64,000 nt of DNA from CAVORB01 sp963698495 (GCA_963698495.1 CAVORB010000031.1:1-64000); one strand, 5' to 3'. Positions 35,678 through 44,731 are shown, numbered from the stretch's first letter. The notes: generated by a model from the letters alone, not told the origin. Translations and numbers: made by a program.

Positions 35678-36940
35678 TCAGGACATACCCGCGAGCCAGC
35701 GCTCTTGTCGCCACGCCGGTGCGCTCGTCGGGAACAGAGGGGTGCCGGGCTGGAGGAGGGAAAGGCGAAGTGCGGCAGCGACGCGCTGCCGCTGGAAACC
35801 CTCGCGCAGAATGCGTTTGCAATGCGAAACGTTGACCGACTCTCCGATGAAGTAGCGCTGGCCGGTCTGAAAACGCCCGCTATTGGCCTGCCACCAGTGC
35901 TGAATTCTCTCCACGTTTGGCCAAGGCAGCGCAATGTCTTCGGGTAGCTCCACGTTCTCGTCATCCGGGTCTTCGGTCGGTCCTTCTTCGAACTCCTCGG
36001 GTGGCAGGGATTCCAACTGGTCCAGGTTGAAATCGGCGCCCGTGATGTTGACGAACGCCTCTGCGGCGGCGCGCGCGACGGCGGGATGCGCCATCTGCTC
36101 GATCAGCCAGGGCACGTAACGCGGGTCGCCGACGTATCCGGAGCCGATGATACGAATGCGCAATGCGTTCGGGATACCGTTGAGCCGTAGCAGCAGTTCA
36201 TGCCCTGCTTTCGCATCCTTTGCCTGAAGCGCGAGCTGTAACGCCTGCATTTGGCGCTGCCCCGGTTTGAGCGCGAGGCCGGATAGCGTATCCAACGCCC
36301 TTTCTCGATCGCCGAGCAGCACCGCAGACCAAGCCGCCCAGAAACAAACCTCCGGTTTGGAGTCGGCAAGAGCGGCCTGCAATTTGGGCATGACGTCTTT
36401 GCGCCCCAACTCTCCGGCGGCGCGCAGCGCCCGTATGCGCACGCTGTCTGCCTGGGACTCTAAGCAACTATCCAGCGCCGGACCTGGGTCTTTGCGATGG
36501 AGGGCACAGGCGGCGATTCCCAGTTTCTGCTTCAGCGGCGAGGCATCGTCTAGCATCGCTTTCACTCGACCCCCGAGAAATTGGGCCGATACCCACCCTA
36601 AAGCAGAGATCAGTCCTGGAACGACCTCTGGTAATGTCTTAGCGCGCTCAATCAGCTTGTCGAAACGATCATCTTGCGCCTCGATCCCGAGCACTGCAGC
36701 AGAGAAATAGTCCTCTGGGCCTTCGTTATCGAGCACAGATTCGGCGATTTCCGCTCCCTCTTCGCCCGCTCCGCGCAAGCCATCGATGTGTGCTGCGAGG
36801 CGCTCGTCCAATTCGGCGAACTGCTGCGGCGAGTAGTTTGGGGCGTGGACGGCGTTATCCCGCTGCGTCCAGAGAAAGGTAGCCTCCTCGAGGTGCTGCT
36901 CAACGATCGAATCGAGGTGCGCGTCCATCATCTGTCCCAT
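35678..36940 (-). CDS. TIGR02270-type HEAT-repeat protein of T6SS loci
   Basis: 420 residues built of alpha-helical HEAT-like repeats (for example LGIAACALHRKDPGPALDSC and VRIRALRAAGELGRKDVMPK). An N-terminal segment with EQHLEEATFLWTQRD and a C-terminal WPNVERIQHWW, ending in RQERWLAGM, match the TIGR02270 family found repeatedly next to VgrG/PAAR cargo genes. The function is unknown; helical repeat solenoids usually hold protein partners, so a role in cargo handling is a reasonable guess. It lies 268 bases after the 37209-37970 gene, same strand. Starts at 36940, 36931 or 36928 are all possible. Confidence 0.75.
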   Translation of the reverse strand: MGQMMDAHLDSIVEQHLEEATFLWTQRDNAVHAPNYSPQQFAELDERLAAHIDGLRGAGEEGAEIAESVLDNEGPEDYFSAAVLGIEAQDDRFDKLIERAKTLPEVVPGLISALGWVSAQFLGGRVKAMLDDASPLKQKLGIAACALHRKDPGPALDSCLESQADSVRIRALRAAGELGRKDVMPKLQAALADSKPEVCFWAAWSAVLLGDRERALDTLSGLALKPGQRQMQALQLALQAKDAKAGHELLLRLNGIPNALRIRIIGSGYVGDPRYVPWLIEQMAHPAVARAAAEAFVNITGADFNLDQLESLPPEEFEEGPTEDPDDENVELPEDIALPWPNVERIQHWWQANSGRFQTGQRYFIGESVNVSHCKRILREGFQRQRVAAALRLSLLQPGTPLFPTSAPAWRQERWLAGMS

Positions 36941-37208
36941 AACCCGGCATAGCCGGAACCAACGTACGAGGCGGATGTGCTAGCCTTCTTCCTGCAACCT
37001 CCCCTTTTCGGGGTACATCGATGCAATCTATCAGTCCCTTTTGAAAACGGGCGAAACACCAGCCTCCGCGCTGGGACAGGTCACCGAAGCAGGGCTTCGG
37101 CCTGGGCGCACGAGCCCGTCCGCAAATCGCTAGATTTGGGGAGTGGGTTTTTTTGTGCCTGTTAATCGAGGTCTTTGTCATTTTGTTCAAGATTTTGCCG
37201 GTAAGGGA

Positions 37209-37970
37209 CTAATGGAATATCTCGACGCCACGGACGATTCCGTGCTCTTGCCACTGCAACGCGAAGAAGCGTAATAACGCGGCCAGGGATCGCTCACCAA
37301 GCGGGAATCCGTGAACCGTCAGCTCCAGCCAACTGGGCGACAACATGAACAGCTCGGAGAAGCGAATCTGGCTCCGATCCGCCTCGTCGGTAACACCTCC
37401 CGTGCGATCTCCGAATGCATTACGGAGGGTAATACGCTCCCAGGATCTGATCGCATTCAACCATTGGTCTGCATCTTCGTCCGAAAGGATTCGCGCGAAC
37501 TCGACCCGGATCTGGGGAAAACTGCCCAGCGGCATCGCCATATCCCACGTCAGCTCGAACGGAAGGCGTAGCTCGGACGAGTCCCCGGAACGTATTGCCG
37601 CAAGATCCAGCACCAACCGATCGTCGATCTCCGCCACATCGCGCATCCTCACCAGCAGCGCGGGGCCTGTTCCGGTCTGGTAGAAAAGCAGCAGCCGCCG
37701 CAGAGCGGCTTCAACGCCGGCATCCAGCATGCGACGGGAAAGGTCCCAGCGCGAATCGAGTTCGTGGTCTCGAGATGCGAGCACGATATGGCGCTCACCG
37801 GCTTCGCCCGCCTGAGCGGTGAAGAAACCCGCTCTGCAAGAGGACTGGAATGCGTCCAGCGACTCGAGCAGGTCGGCGATCTCCCCTCCATCGTTTTGGC
37901 CCTCGACGGTGAGCCTGCACAACCGAGCGTGGTGCCGCGGCTCCGGCAAGACGTCCGTGGTAACTCTCAT
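37209..37970 (-). CDS. Unrecognised cargo-operon protein (253 residues)
   Basis: 253 residues, no signal peptide and no membrane helix. It begins MRVTTDVLPEPRHHARLCRL and contains AEIDDRLVLDLAAIRSGDSS, RIRVEFARILSDEDADQWLN (read QIRVEF) and a C terminus ELTVHGFPLGERSLAALLRF. I do not recognise a family. It is 13 bases downstream of the DUF3396 immunity gene and is the last gene of the vgrG cargo run, so it is probably co-transcribed with the effector/immunity pair. Its acidic, mixed alpha/beta character is compatible with a second immunity or chaperone protein; this is inference. Confidence 0.6.
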   Translation of the reverse strand: MRVTTDVLPEPRHHARLCRLTVEGQNDGGEIADLLESLDAFQSSCRAGFFTAQAGEAGERHIVLASRDHELDSRWDLSRRMLDAGVEAALRRLLLFYQTGTGPALLVRMRDVAEIDDRLVLDLAAIRSGDSSELRLPFELTWDMAMPLGSFPQIRVEFARILSDEDADQWLNAIRSWERITLRNAFGDRTGGVTDEADRSQIRFSELFMLSPSWLELTVHGFPLGERSLAALLRFFALQWQEHGIVRGVEIFH

Positions 37971-37983
37971 CGTATCGTCTCTC

Positions 37984-38898
37984 CTAGTCGAACCGGCTCA
38001 GCCAATCCTCCGTGGGATCCTCCCCGGTCGCTGCCATGGGCAGGATTTGCGGATGCCTGGTGAGACGGAACTCGGCAAGGGTCTGTCCCACCTGACGATA
38101 CGGGTCGAGTTCGTCAAGCTTCGGGTAGCCGAGTGTTGGGTTCGGACCTGCCTGAAGGACCAATCCGTGTGTCAGCTCATGGACACGGCACGGTTCCCCC
38201 AGGTCCTTGCTCAAGTCGGCCGGCGAGGGCAGGGATTCACGAATCTCTTGACCGATGAGCGTCAACCAGTTCGCGCACTTGATCGAAGGAGTCGTGGAGT
38301 TCTGAAACGCGATTAACGTCGAGTTGAAGTAGTTGACGTCAACCCCCGGGTACTTTTTCGCGATGACCCCAAGCTCCTTGGTCACTTCCTCTTCCGCGTC
38401 GCCGGCCTGATCCCAGTTCACGGAGTATCCTGCATGGCCGGACTCGAATTCCAGTTTGTCCACCAGATGCGTCACCAGGTCCAGCACAGCGGACGCCTTG
38501 CCTTCCATGAACGCGGGTGGCAGGACTAAGCGGATGATCCCGGTCTTGATCTCCTCCTCCTCGTCGGCCAAGAAGAAGAAGGCCTTGTCCGATGGCTCAT
38601 TCGCCCGTGACCCGCTCTCCAGGATCAGCGAGTAGATGCCGCGATTCGCCCGCGGGTTCTCGAGCCAGTACGGCAGCATGTCGAGCGTGTCCGATCTCAG
38701 TGGCCTGGCGCCCCCGTCGTCCGTCGCGAAGTACTTGAGCGACGTTTGAATTGTCTTCATCGCCTCGCGGTAGAAGTGAACCAGGCCCGTGGCATGCTCG
38801 AACATCGATCCGCGCCAGTACAGGGTCACCTCGGAAACCAAACGCAGATGGACCCCCTCATCGTCTTGGTAAATGATCTTCGGAATATTGGTGCTCAT
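37984..38898 (-). CDS. Type VI immunity-family protein (DUF3396)
   Basis: 304 residues lacking an export signal. The family phrases are visible: LRLVSEVTLYWRGSMFEHAT near the start, LEFESGHAGYSVNWDQAGDA in the middle, and NWLTLIGQEI near the C terminus. DUF3396 proteins are encoded beside type VI effectors and act as cytoplasmic immunity proteins. It follows the PAAR-like gene by 33 bases on the same strand, the classical effector-immunity order, so it likely protects against the toxin at 38932-39756. A cytoplasmic immunity protein agrees with a toxin that attacks DNA or another cytoplasmic target. Confidence 0.82.
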   Translation of the reverse strand: MSTNIPKIIYQDDEGVHLRLVSEVTLYWRGSMFEHATGLVHFYREAMKTIQTSLKYFATDDGGARPLRSDTLDMLPYWLENPRANRGIYSLILESGSRANEPSDKAFFFLADEEEEIKTGIIRLVLPPAFMEGKASAVLDLVTHLVDKLEFESGHAGYSVNWDQAGDAEEEVTKELGVIAKKYPGVDVNYFNSTLIAFQNSTTPSIKCANWLTLIGQEIRESLPSPADLSKDLGEPCRVHELTHGLVLQAGPNPTLGYPKLDELDPYRQVGQTLAEFRLTRHPQILPMAATGEDPTEDWLSRFD

Positions 38899-38931
38899 GG
38901 TTGTTCTCCGTGAGAATCGCCTTCGTGACGC

Positions 38932-39756
38932 TCAGCACTGGCAGTTCTTCGCGTTGAGCTTGACGGGCTTGTTGCCGCCGGCGAGCTTCTGCTGCCGAAG
39001 TCTCTGATTGTCTCGCCAACGATCGCCAGGGAACTTGAAGTCAAAACAGCGCTTAACGCTTCCGTTCGCATGGTGAAGCACGGCGTCGGGAATCAAGGTC
39101 CCGTAAGATCGGGCGAATCTTGGAGTGATCACGCCTCCGAGCTTCGCGATCGCACGCGCCGCTGAAGATCGCGCGTTCTGGAGGCGCGATTCCAGCTGAT
39201 AGGACCAGTTTCCCGACGTGCTGGGATCACTGGACCAACCTCCGCGGGGACCCTTGACATGACCCTTCTTGAGGTCCTTGCAGAATTCCTCGCAGAGCTT
39301 GTCCGCCAGGTCTTTTTCCTCCGCGTCCAGGTCGTGGGTGACGACAATGGATTGCAATATCCCGGCCAGGTTCGCCGCGTTCTCCTTGTTGTGGAACATC
39401 TTGTCGGTTAGCCGTGCCGCGTTCTTGCCGTCCATCTTCACGTCGAAGGAATACAGGATCCAGGTCGCTTCCTTCATGAAGACATTGGATTTCACCCCAC
39501 CGACGGTTCCTGCATTGTCCCCGTTGGACATCGCGAACTTGGATCCCTTGTTCGCCGCCATCGCCTTGTCGCCCTTCACGGTGGTGGTGCCGTTGGACAG
39601 GGTGATCGACTGGGCGATGTTCGGATAAGGGATCGGCACCGGCCCGCCAGGGCTCGGTGTCTTGCAGACATCCGGGATGGTGGCCGTCGATATGCCACTG
39701 CTGAACTTGTGCACCAGCGAGAGGCAGGTTCCGTTTACCTTTATGGTGACCGGCAT
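38932..39756 (-). CDS. PAAR-like (DUF4150) T6SS effector with nuclease-like C terminus
   Basis: 274 residues. The first ~125 form the DUF4150 PAAR-like spike tip, with TATIPDVCKTPSPGGPVPIP, YPNIAQSITLSNGT and GTVGGVKSNVF. A linker with cysteines follows (LCEEFCKDLKKGH). The last ~65 residues resemble a PD-(D/E)XK or VRR-NUC-type nuclease: IPDAVLHH places D224, and CFDFKFPGD places D239-x-K241, followed by a conserved-looking QxxxRxxK helix. The reading is that VgrG loads this tip and the tail kills by cutting nucleic acid. The neighbouring DUF3396 gene should be its antidote. It starts four bases after the ketosynthase-like pseudogene. The nuclease assignment rests on motif reading only. Confidence 0.75.
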   Translation of the reverse strand: MPVTIKVNGTCLSLVHKFSSGISTATIPDVCKTPSPGGPVPIPYPNIAQSITLSNGTTTVKGDKAMAANKGSKFAMSNGDNAGTVGGVKSNVFMKEATWILYSFDVKMDGKNAARLTDKMFHNKENAANLAGILQSIVVTHDLDAEEKDLADKLCEEFCKDLKKGHVKGPRGGWSSDPSTSGNWSYQLESRLQNARSSAARAIAKLGGVITPRFARSYGTLIPDAVLHHANGSVKRCFDFKFPGDRWRDNQRLRQQKLAGGNKPVKLNAKNCQC

Positions 39757-39760
39757 CGGA

Positions 39761-40833
39761 TCAGTCTCCGCTGGGATCGAATGCCCGAATCACGGCCGCG
39801 CCGCGCTCACCCGACTCGGAGCTTGCCCACACCATCGAAATCGGTCCCTTGCCGTATCGCTTGCGATGGCTGATGACGGCGAGGGCGATGTGCAGCGGTG
39901 CGCCAGCTGCGCCGATGTCTCCCCAGCAATCCGCTGGTGCGATGAAGTCCGTGGCGGCGCGAAAGCGCTCCTTTGTGCGCAGTGCGGTAAAGCCATACTC
40001 GTCGGCGCGGTAGGTCTCGCCGTTGAGATCGCAAAAGACGTTGTGGATCCAGTTCGTTGGCAGGCAGTGGCTCCAGCGCCGTTCGAAACGCCTGCGTCAG
40101 ACCTTCGCCGATGCAGACGGTATCGGTCTTGATCAGTTTGTTCTCGTGCGCCGAGGCCCACAGCTGACCACTTCGCCGAATGCTTCGAGGCCTAGACGTT
40201 TGGCAAGCGCATCGGTGGCGACAGAATGGCACTCGCCGCTTCGCCCGGAATGAAGCCCCATGCGTTGTTGAGCGGGCCACCGCCGTGAAGCTGATCGCAT
40301 TCCTCCACCCATTCCAGCGTCTCAGGCGCAAGATAGGAATCGACGCCGGCAACGACGTATGCGTCGACGGACTCTCGAGCGCAACTCTCTGATCGCCGCG
40401 TCGAGTGCGAGATGCCCTGCGGCGTGTCCCACTGAGAAGGTATGCGCGGTTGCAAAGATGTCTTCATATCGCCCCGCGACAGCACCCAATAGTCGTTCGC
40501 CCAAGTCTTCGGGTTTCCCAGGCCGTGCCGGCGGCAACCCGAGGGCGAGTCCGATCCTTGTCTCGTCGCCTCCGATGAGCGCTAGTATTGGTGCAAGCGC
40601 CTCATTGATGGCGGGCAGGAGCAATTCGCAAAACCGTTCAGGCCGCGTCCACATCCACGTCGAGCCAAGGTGCACGCGCGACGCGCATGGGCTCGCCGGC
40701 GGTGTCGATCATGAAGGGGTGCTCGGAGAACCCGCACACGCCGGCTCGAGCGGCCGCGGCGCTCGCCCAGACATTTCCGGCCGATCGGCGTGGATGCACC
40801 GAGACCGACAATCTGCAACCGGGCGGCTTCCAC
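39761..40833 (-). pseudogene. Ketosynthase-like gene of the cargo module, about six frameshifts
   Basis: Stitching frames rebuilds a thiolase-fold protein of about 355 residues: MEAARLQIVGLGASTPIGR, VWASAAAARAGVCGFSEHPF, ERFCELLLPAINEALAPILA with FATAHTFSVGHAAGHLALDA, VDAYVVAGVDSYLAPETLEW, GPLNNAWGFIPGEAASAIL, ATDALAKRLGLEAFGEVVSC, a short TDTVCIGEGLTQAF, FCDLNGETYRADEYGFTALR, and an end DIGAAGAPLHIALAVI. Breaks fall near 40790, 40640, 40385, 40230, 40160 and 40045. The order matches ketosynthases, but at the usual active-site cysteine (TACxxG) the sequence reads HTFSVG, so the nucleophile appears already lost before decay. Such genes accompany DUF2169 and DUF4150 genes in other T6SS loci. 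As written it makes no product. Confidence 0.7.
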
Positions 40834-40835
40834 GC

Positions 40836-41894
40836 TCAGGCAGCCTCTTCGCCGGGCAGTGCGTCCTTTGTGCCCGCACGGATCACCTGCGTGAGGGTGA
40901 TACGTGTCTTTTCGAGCTTGTAGACTTTCGGGTGACAGGGTAATGCACTGTGCCAGACAAGCGAGACTTGCGGGAACTCCGGCTCGACGATTACCGTATG
41001 TAGCTTGGGCCGTTCGTGCTCCTGTCGCTCTCCCGTGTAAAAAAAGGTCTCGAACCGCAGGAAAATGCGAGGCAGCTCAAATCGCAGACTGCCCGTCGGG
41101 TCCAGATTGATCAGCGCCACCGGCTCGCCTCCGGTCAGGAACTGGGGAGACTGCTGGTCCGCCGGTGCACATTGGTAATGGCGATCGTCGAAATCCTCCG
41201 GCAGCAGAGGGAAGCGCTCCTGTTGCCATCTTTCGCCATAGGTGCCCGCCAGGCGGACGCGAGGCTCCCAATGGGTGCAGACAGGACCGGTCGCGGCTGG
41301 GGGCGGTCGGTCATCCCAGTTGCGAATGAGTCGATCGGGGTACTCGATGTTCGGGAGCTTCAGACCGTCGAGCGCCGATGCCGATAGCGCGAAGCCGGTT
41401 CCGACGGGATTGCGGACATCCCATCGCGGTGTGGGGGTGTCCCGGCTCGCTGGGGCGAAGCCGCCATATGCGCGCTCGTAGACAATCGGCATTTTCAGGA
41501 AGGGTTGGGGGCTCGAGGCGCTCTTCCCTTCCCAATAGCGATCTCCAGTCACGTGCAGGCGCTTGACGACCGGTCCGACGCGAAATCCGATGTCCAGGTC
41601 GGTAACCGGACAGTTGTTAGGGGCGTAGGCATGTCCCAACAGGATGACGTCGGTCGTGGTCTTGGTGCGTATCAAGTCCATGTCGTACTTGAGACTCGAC
41701 TTTGCGGGCTCGGTCGGATTCAGATACTCGGGCGCCATGACCGCCGGCGGTTGCTCGCTCGCAACCCGGGTCGTACCGTCCGGCAGAATGTCGAACGTAC
41801 ACTTGACCGCGAGTATCCAGATCTCGGCGCCATCCCGCCCACGGACCCAGGTGCGCTCGGCGGCGAAGGGTGTACGATTCTCGATCTGCCACAT
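40836..41894 (-). CDS. DUF2169 T6SS effector adaptor
   Basis: 352 residues with the DUF2169 pattern: an N-terminal NRTPFAAERTWVRGRDGAEI, YLNPTEPAKSSLKYDMDLIR, TTTDVILLGHAYAP, then FLKMPIVYERAYGGFAP and DVRNPVGTGFA, and a beta-rich C-terminal half. DUF2169 proteins are adaptors that help load PAAR-like effectors onto VgrG. The gene is nine bases after the DUF6484 gene and two before the ketosynthase-like pseudogene, inside the vgrG cargo run. It is intact. The expected client is the DUF4150 protein at 38932-39756. Confidence 0.85.
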   Translation of the reverse strand: MWQIENRTPFAAERTWVRGRDGAEIWILAVKCTFDILPDGTTRVASEQPPAVMAPEYLNPTEPAKSSLKYDMDLIRTKTTTDVILLGHAYAPNNCPVTDLDIGFRVGPVVKRLHVTGDRYWEGKSASSPQPFLKMPIVYERAYGGFAPASRDTPTPRWDVRNPVGTGFALSASALDGLKLPNIEYPDRLIRNWDDRPPPAATGPVCTHWEPRVRLAGTYGERWQQERFPLLPEDFDDRHYQCAPADQQSPQFLTGGEPVALINLDPTGSLRFELPRIFLRFETFFYTGERQEHERPKLHTVIVEPEFPQVSLVWHSALPCHPKVYKLEKTRITLTQVIRAGTKDALPGEEAA

Positions 41895-41903
41895 GTCGCC
41901 GCG

Positions 41904-42371
41904 CTAGTTGATGTCCACGTATGCGCCCTTGATCTTGTTCGCGCCGCGCGAGCGGGTAAGCACATAGTTGCCCCGAATCAGGACCTTGCCGGCGCGCGTC
42001 AGAACGATGCTCGCCTCGCCGCAGCGCAGCTCGATTTCGCGCTCGGCGCGGAGCACCAACCGCTCGCCATCGATCTTGAGGTTTTGCCCGGCCCCAGATG
42101 CTTGCCGCTCCTGCAGCAGGCCGACGATGATGGGGTGGCGCGTGTCGCCCTTCTCGAAGGCAACGACGATCCCGGCGCCTAGATCTTCCGCGGCTAACCG
42201 GACCGTGGAGAGGGCTGGGCGGGGCTCGGCCGCCTCATCTACCTTGACCAGAAACTTGTTTTCCCCGTCGAAGCCGGCGAAGGTTGCGAGCGATACCCCT
42301 GCGCCCGCTAACTCAGCCCATTCGGCAACGCCGGAGTGGATCGCTCGCGCAGCCTGGAGATCGAGGTCCAT
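41904..42371 (-). CDS. DUF6484-type VgrG-associated protein
   Basis: 155 residues beginning two bases after the vgrG stop. The N-terminal half contains GVSLATFAGFDGENKFLVKV and VVAFEKGDTRHPIIVGLLQE, an OB-like fold similar to the gp5 segment of VgrG and diagnostic of DUF6484. The C-terminal 50 residues (VLRAEREIELRCGEASIVLT and GKVLIRGNYVLTRSRGANKI) form a short beta-helix pattern also seen in VgrG spikes. It may be a spike extension or loading partner between VgrG and the PAAR-like tip; function unproven. Confidence 0.75.
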   Translation of the reverse strand: MDLDLQAARAIHSGVAEWAELAGAGVSLATFAGFDGENKFLVKVDEAAEPRPALSTVRLAAEDLGAGIVVAFEKGDTRHPIIVGLLQERQASGAGQNLKIDGERLVLRAEREIELRCGEASIVLTRAGKVLIRGNYVLTRSRGANKIKGAYVDIN

Positions 42372-42373
42372 GT

Positions 42374-44542
42374 TCAGTCCTCTCCTATGTTCGAGCCCTT
42401 GATCTTGATCGAGCCGCCGGCCTTGATTGACGCGCTCCCATCAGCCTTGACGGTGATCTTGGCTCCCTTGATGGTTATGCCACCGGAATTCATGGTGATC
42501 TTGCTTCCGCCCGCTTTGAGGACGATCGTAGGGGCCTCGATCATGCAAATTGCCGCCGCCTTGATCTTAAACGGCCCCTTGGATGTCTGGCTGATGGCCG
42601 ACGCGGACAGCTTGTGAGGGCCGCCGACGTTGACGGACTGGAGTGCACCGACATTGACCATCTGGGCGCCGCCCACCGATACCGTCTGAGCGCCGCCGAC
42701 GCTGACCGCCTGCACGCCGCCCACGGTGATCGCCTCGCCCGCACCGACGTTGTGCATGCGGCCGGCGCCAACCGTGTGGGTTTCCGCGACCGAAATCGTC
42801 GTCGTCTGAACACCGTTCACCGTATGGCTGCGCCCGCCAGTCACCGTGACGGTCTCGCCTCCGTTGACGGTCTCGGAGCGGTGGCCGCCGACCGTGATGG
42901 TTTGGTTGCCCCCGATGCTGATGGTCTGGTTACTGCCGACGGTCTCCGTGTCGTTGACGTCGATCGTGCTCGTTCGGTTGTTGTGAACGGTCAGGGTCTG
43001 ATCATTTTCAACGGTCGTATCCTTGTTGAACTGTGCGTGCTCACGAATGATCTCGTTGCCCTTGGTGTCATCCATGACAAATTCGTTGTAGCCGCCACCG
43101 CCCTTGGTGCTGTTGGACTTGATGCCGCTGATGACCGCGCTGCCGGGAAGTCCATACGGCGGCATGGTGTCCGCGTTGTAGACGCGGCCAGTGATCATGG
43201 GTTGATCGGGATCGCCCTCGAGAAAGTCGACGATCACTTCCTGGCCAATGCGGGGAATAGCAACAGCACCCCAACTCTTGCCGGCCCAGGGATGGGACAC
43301 GCGGACCCAACAGGAACTGTTCTCGTCCGACTTACCGTAACGGTCCCAGTGGAACTGGATCTTCACGCGACCGTACTTGTCGGTCCAAATCTCCTCGCCC
43401 GCCTTTCCCACGACGATTGCCGTTTGGGGACCCTGAACAATCGGTTTTCGTGTCAGACGCGGCGGTCGGTAGGGGGCCTGGGCGTAAATTGCCGTGAAAT
43501 CGCACCGAAATACGGGGCCCTGGGCAGTCTGAGCGGCGGATCCGAAGACATCGGACTGCACGTGGTAATTGGCGGACACGATCAGATACTCCCGATTTTG
43601 GTCGTCGCGGCGGTAATTAGTTAGGGTGAACAGGGCACCACTCGACAGTCCCCGGGCGTTGCCCTCAGCCCGAACGGTCTCGTAGTCGGCGTGTAACTCC
43701 TCGAGGCGCACGCGGGCGTAGCTCGCGCCGTCCGCGCTTTCTACATATTCGCCTGGATAGTCGAATACCTCGAGCTCGGCAAGCTCGTGGTCCTTCGGGC
43801 TGCTGCGCTTTGACATCAGGTCCTTCTTGGGGGCGGTGAAGTCGAAGTCCTTGTGAGCGTAGGCCCCTGGTCGGACCTCTTGGACCAACGACCAGTCGCT
43901 GATATGGTCGCGCTCACGCAGCGAGGTCTGGTCCGGTGGGTAGTAGGGGATCTCCTCGTAGCCGGCGATGGCCTCGTGAGCATTGTAGCTATCTGCAAGC
44001 ACGAGGGTGTGCTTGCCGTTCTCGTGCTTGAAGTAGTAATAGATTCCTTCCTGCTCGAGCAGTCGGCTGATGAAGTTGAAATCCGTCTCCCTGTATTGCA
44101 CACAATAGACCCATTGGCGGTAGCTGCCGGTCAAACTCTCCTCAAAGTCCGTGTGACCATGCTCCCGGAAGATTTCCTTGACGATGTCAGGAACCGTTTT
44201 CTCCTGGAAAATGCGGCAATCTGCGGTGCGGGTGAGGAACCAGAGCCACGGAACCAAGGTCGCCGCGTAGAGGGCCTCCGCGCCGTCGAAACCTGCGTGG
44301 GAGAAGCGACTGACGATTCCGTTGAAATAGCGCCGCTTGTCGTCTGGCAGGTCGAGCCGCACGGTGACAGGTTTGCCGAGCAGATCCTCGGCGCGGATGT
44401 CGATGTCGTCGCTGACGAGGTCCAGCTGGTATTCGAATAGCGTGCTCAGCGCCTCTATGGCACTCATGCTGCGGATGAGCAGGACATCGTCGCCGAGGGG
44501 GGTAGAGACCGAGAGCGTCCGTTCTAGCTGACTGAGAGGCAT
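42374..44542 (-). CDS. vgrG: T6SS spike protein VgrG (TssI)
   Basis: 722 residues. The gp27-like base (about 1-340) includes DLLGKPVTVRLDLPD, WLWFLTRTADCRIFQEKTVP and DFNFISRLLEQEGIYYYFKH. The gp5 OB-fold covers about 385-460 (GEEIWTDKYGRVKIQFHWDR, SHPWAGKSWGAVAIPRIGQE and DFLEGDPDQPMITG). From about 530 the sequence becomes VGG/TVGG repeats, the triple-stranded beta-helix needle, followed by a lysine/glycine strand repeat to the end. There is no extra C-terminal enzyme domain, so it is a structural VgrG whose cargo rides as separate genes downstream. It leads the cargo run and faces the TssB-TssC fusion gene across 189 bases. Confidence 0.97.
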   Translation of the reverse strand: MPLSQLERTLSVSTPLGDDVLLIRSMSAIEALSTLFEYQLDLVSDDIDIRAEDLLGKPVTVRLDLPDDKRRYFNGIVSRFSHAGFDGAEALYAATLVPWLWFLTRTADCRIFQEKTVPDIVKEIFREHGHTDFEESLTGSYRQWVYCVQYRETDFNFISRLLEQEGIYYYFKHENGKHTLVLADSYNAHEAIAGYEEIPYYPPDQTSLRERDHISDWSLVQEVRPGAYAHKDFDFTAPKKDLMSKRSSPKDHELAELEVFDYPGEYVESADGASYARVRLEELHADYETVRAEGNARGLSSGALFTLTNYRRDDQNREYLIVSANYHVQSDVFGSAAQTAQGPVFRCDFTAIYAQAPYRPPRLTRKPIVQGPQTAIVVGKAGEEIWTDKYGRVKIQFHWDRYGKSDENSSCWVRVSHPWAGKSWGAVAIPRIGQEVIVDFLEGDPDQPMITGRVYNADTMPPYGLPGSAVISGIKSNSTKGGGGYNEFVMDDTKGNEIIREHAQFNKDTTVENDQTLTVHNNRTSTIDVNDTETVGSNQTISIGGNQTITVGGHRSETVNGGETVTVTGGRSHTVNGVQTTTISVAETHTVGAGRMHNVGAGEAITVGGVQAVSVGGAQTVSVGGAQMVNVGALQSVNVGGPHKLSASAISQTSKGPFKIKAAAICMIEAPTIVLKAGGSKITMNSGGITIKGAKITVKADGSASIKAGGSIKIKGSNIGED

Positions 44543-44569
44543 GATTCGTGTTCCCCGAGGACACAGCCA

Positions 44570-44575
44570 AGTATA
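44570..44575 (-). promoter_or_regulatory. Possible -10 element of the vgrG cargo operon
   Basis: TATACT on the minus strand lies 27 bases before the vgrG start and would be a good -10 hexamer. The matching -35 position reads CTATCA, a poor match. A short leader with a GGGGA ribosome site follows. It is offered only as a candidate. Confidence 0.25.
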
Positions 44576-44731
44576 GATGAGGGAGGATGGATTGATAGGG
44601 ATCCGAATCCCTCGCCAGCGATAGCTGGCTGTCCCACTGCGGCGCCGTCCGCGCTAAGCTTCTGGTTAGGGAGCGGCGCGTTGATTCGGTCCGATGGTCG
44701 GCGGCGGCCTTAAAGAGGGGGTAGCAAAGCG

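Noticed and set aside
42614..43624. 336-residue plus-strand open frame
   Set aside because: Antisense to vgrG; its repetitive, DG-rich sequence mirrors the VGG repeats of the spike needle.
42374..44542. VgrG with a C-terminal effector domain
   Set aside because: The C terminus is only needle repeats and lysine/glycine strands, with no extra domain; cargo is encoded separately.
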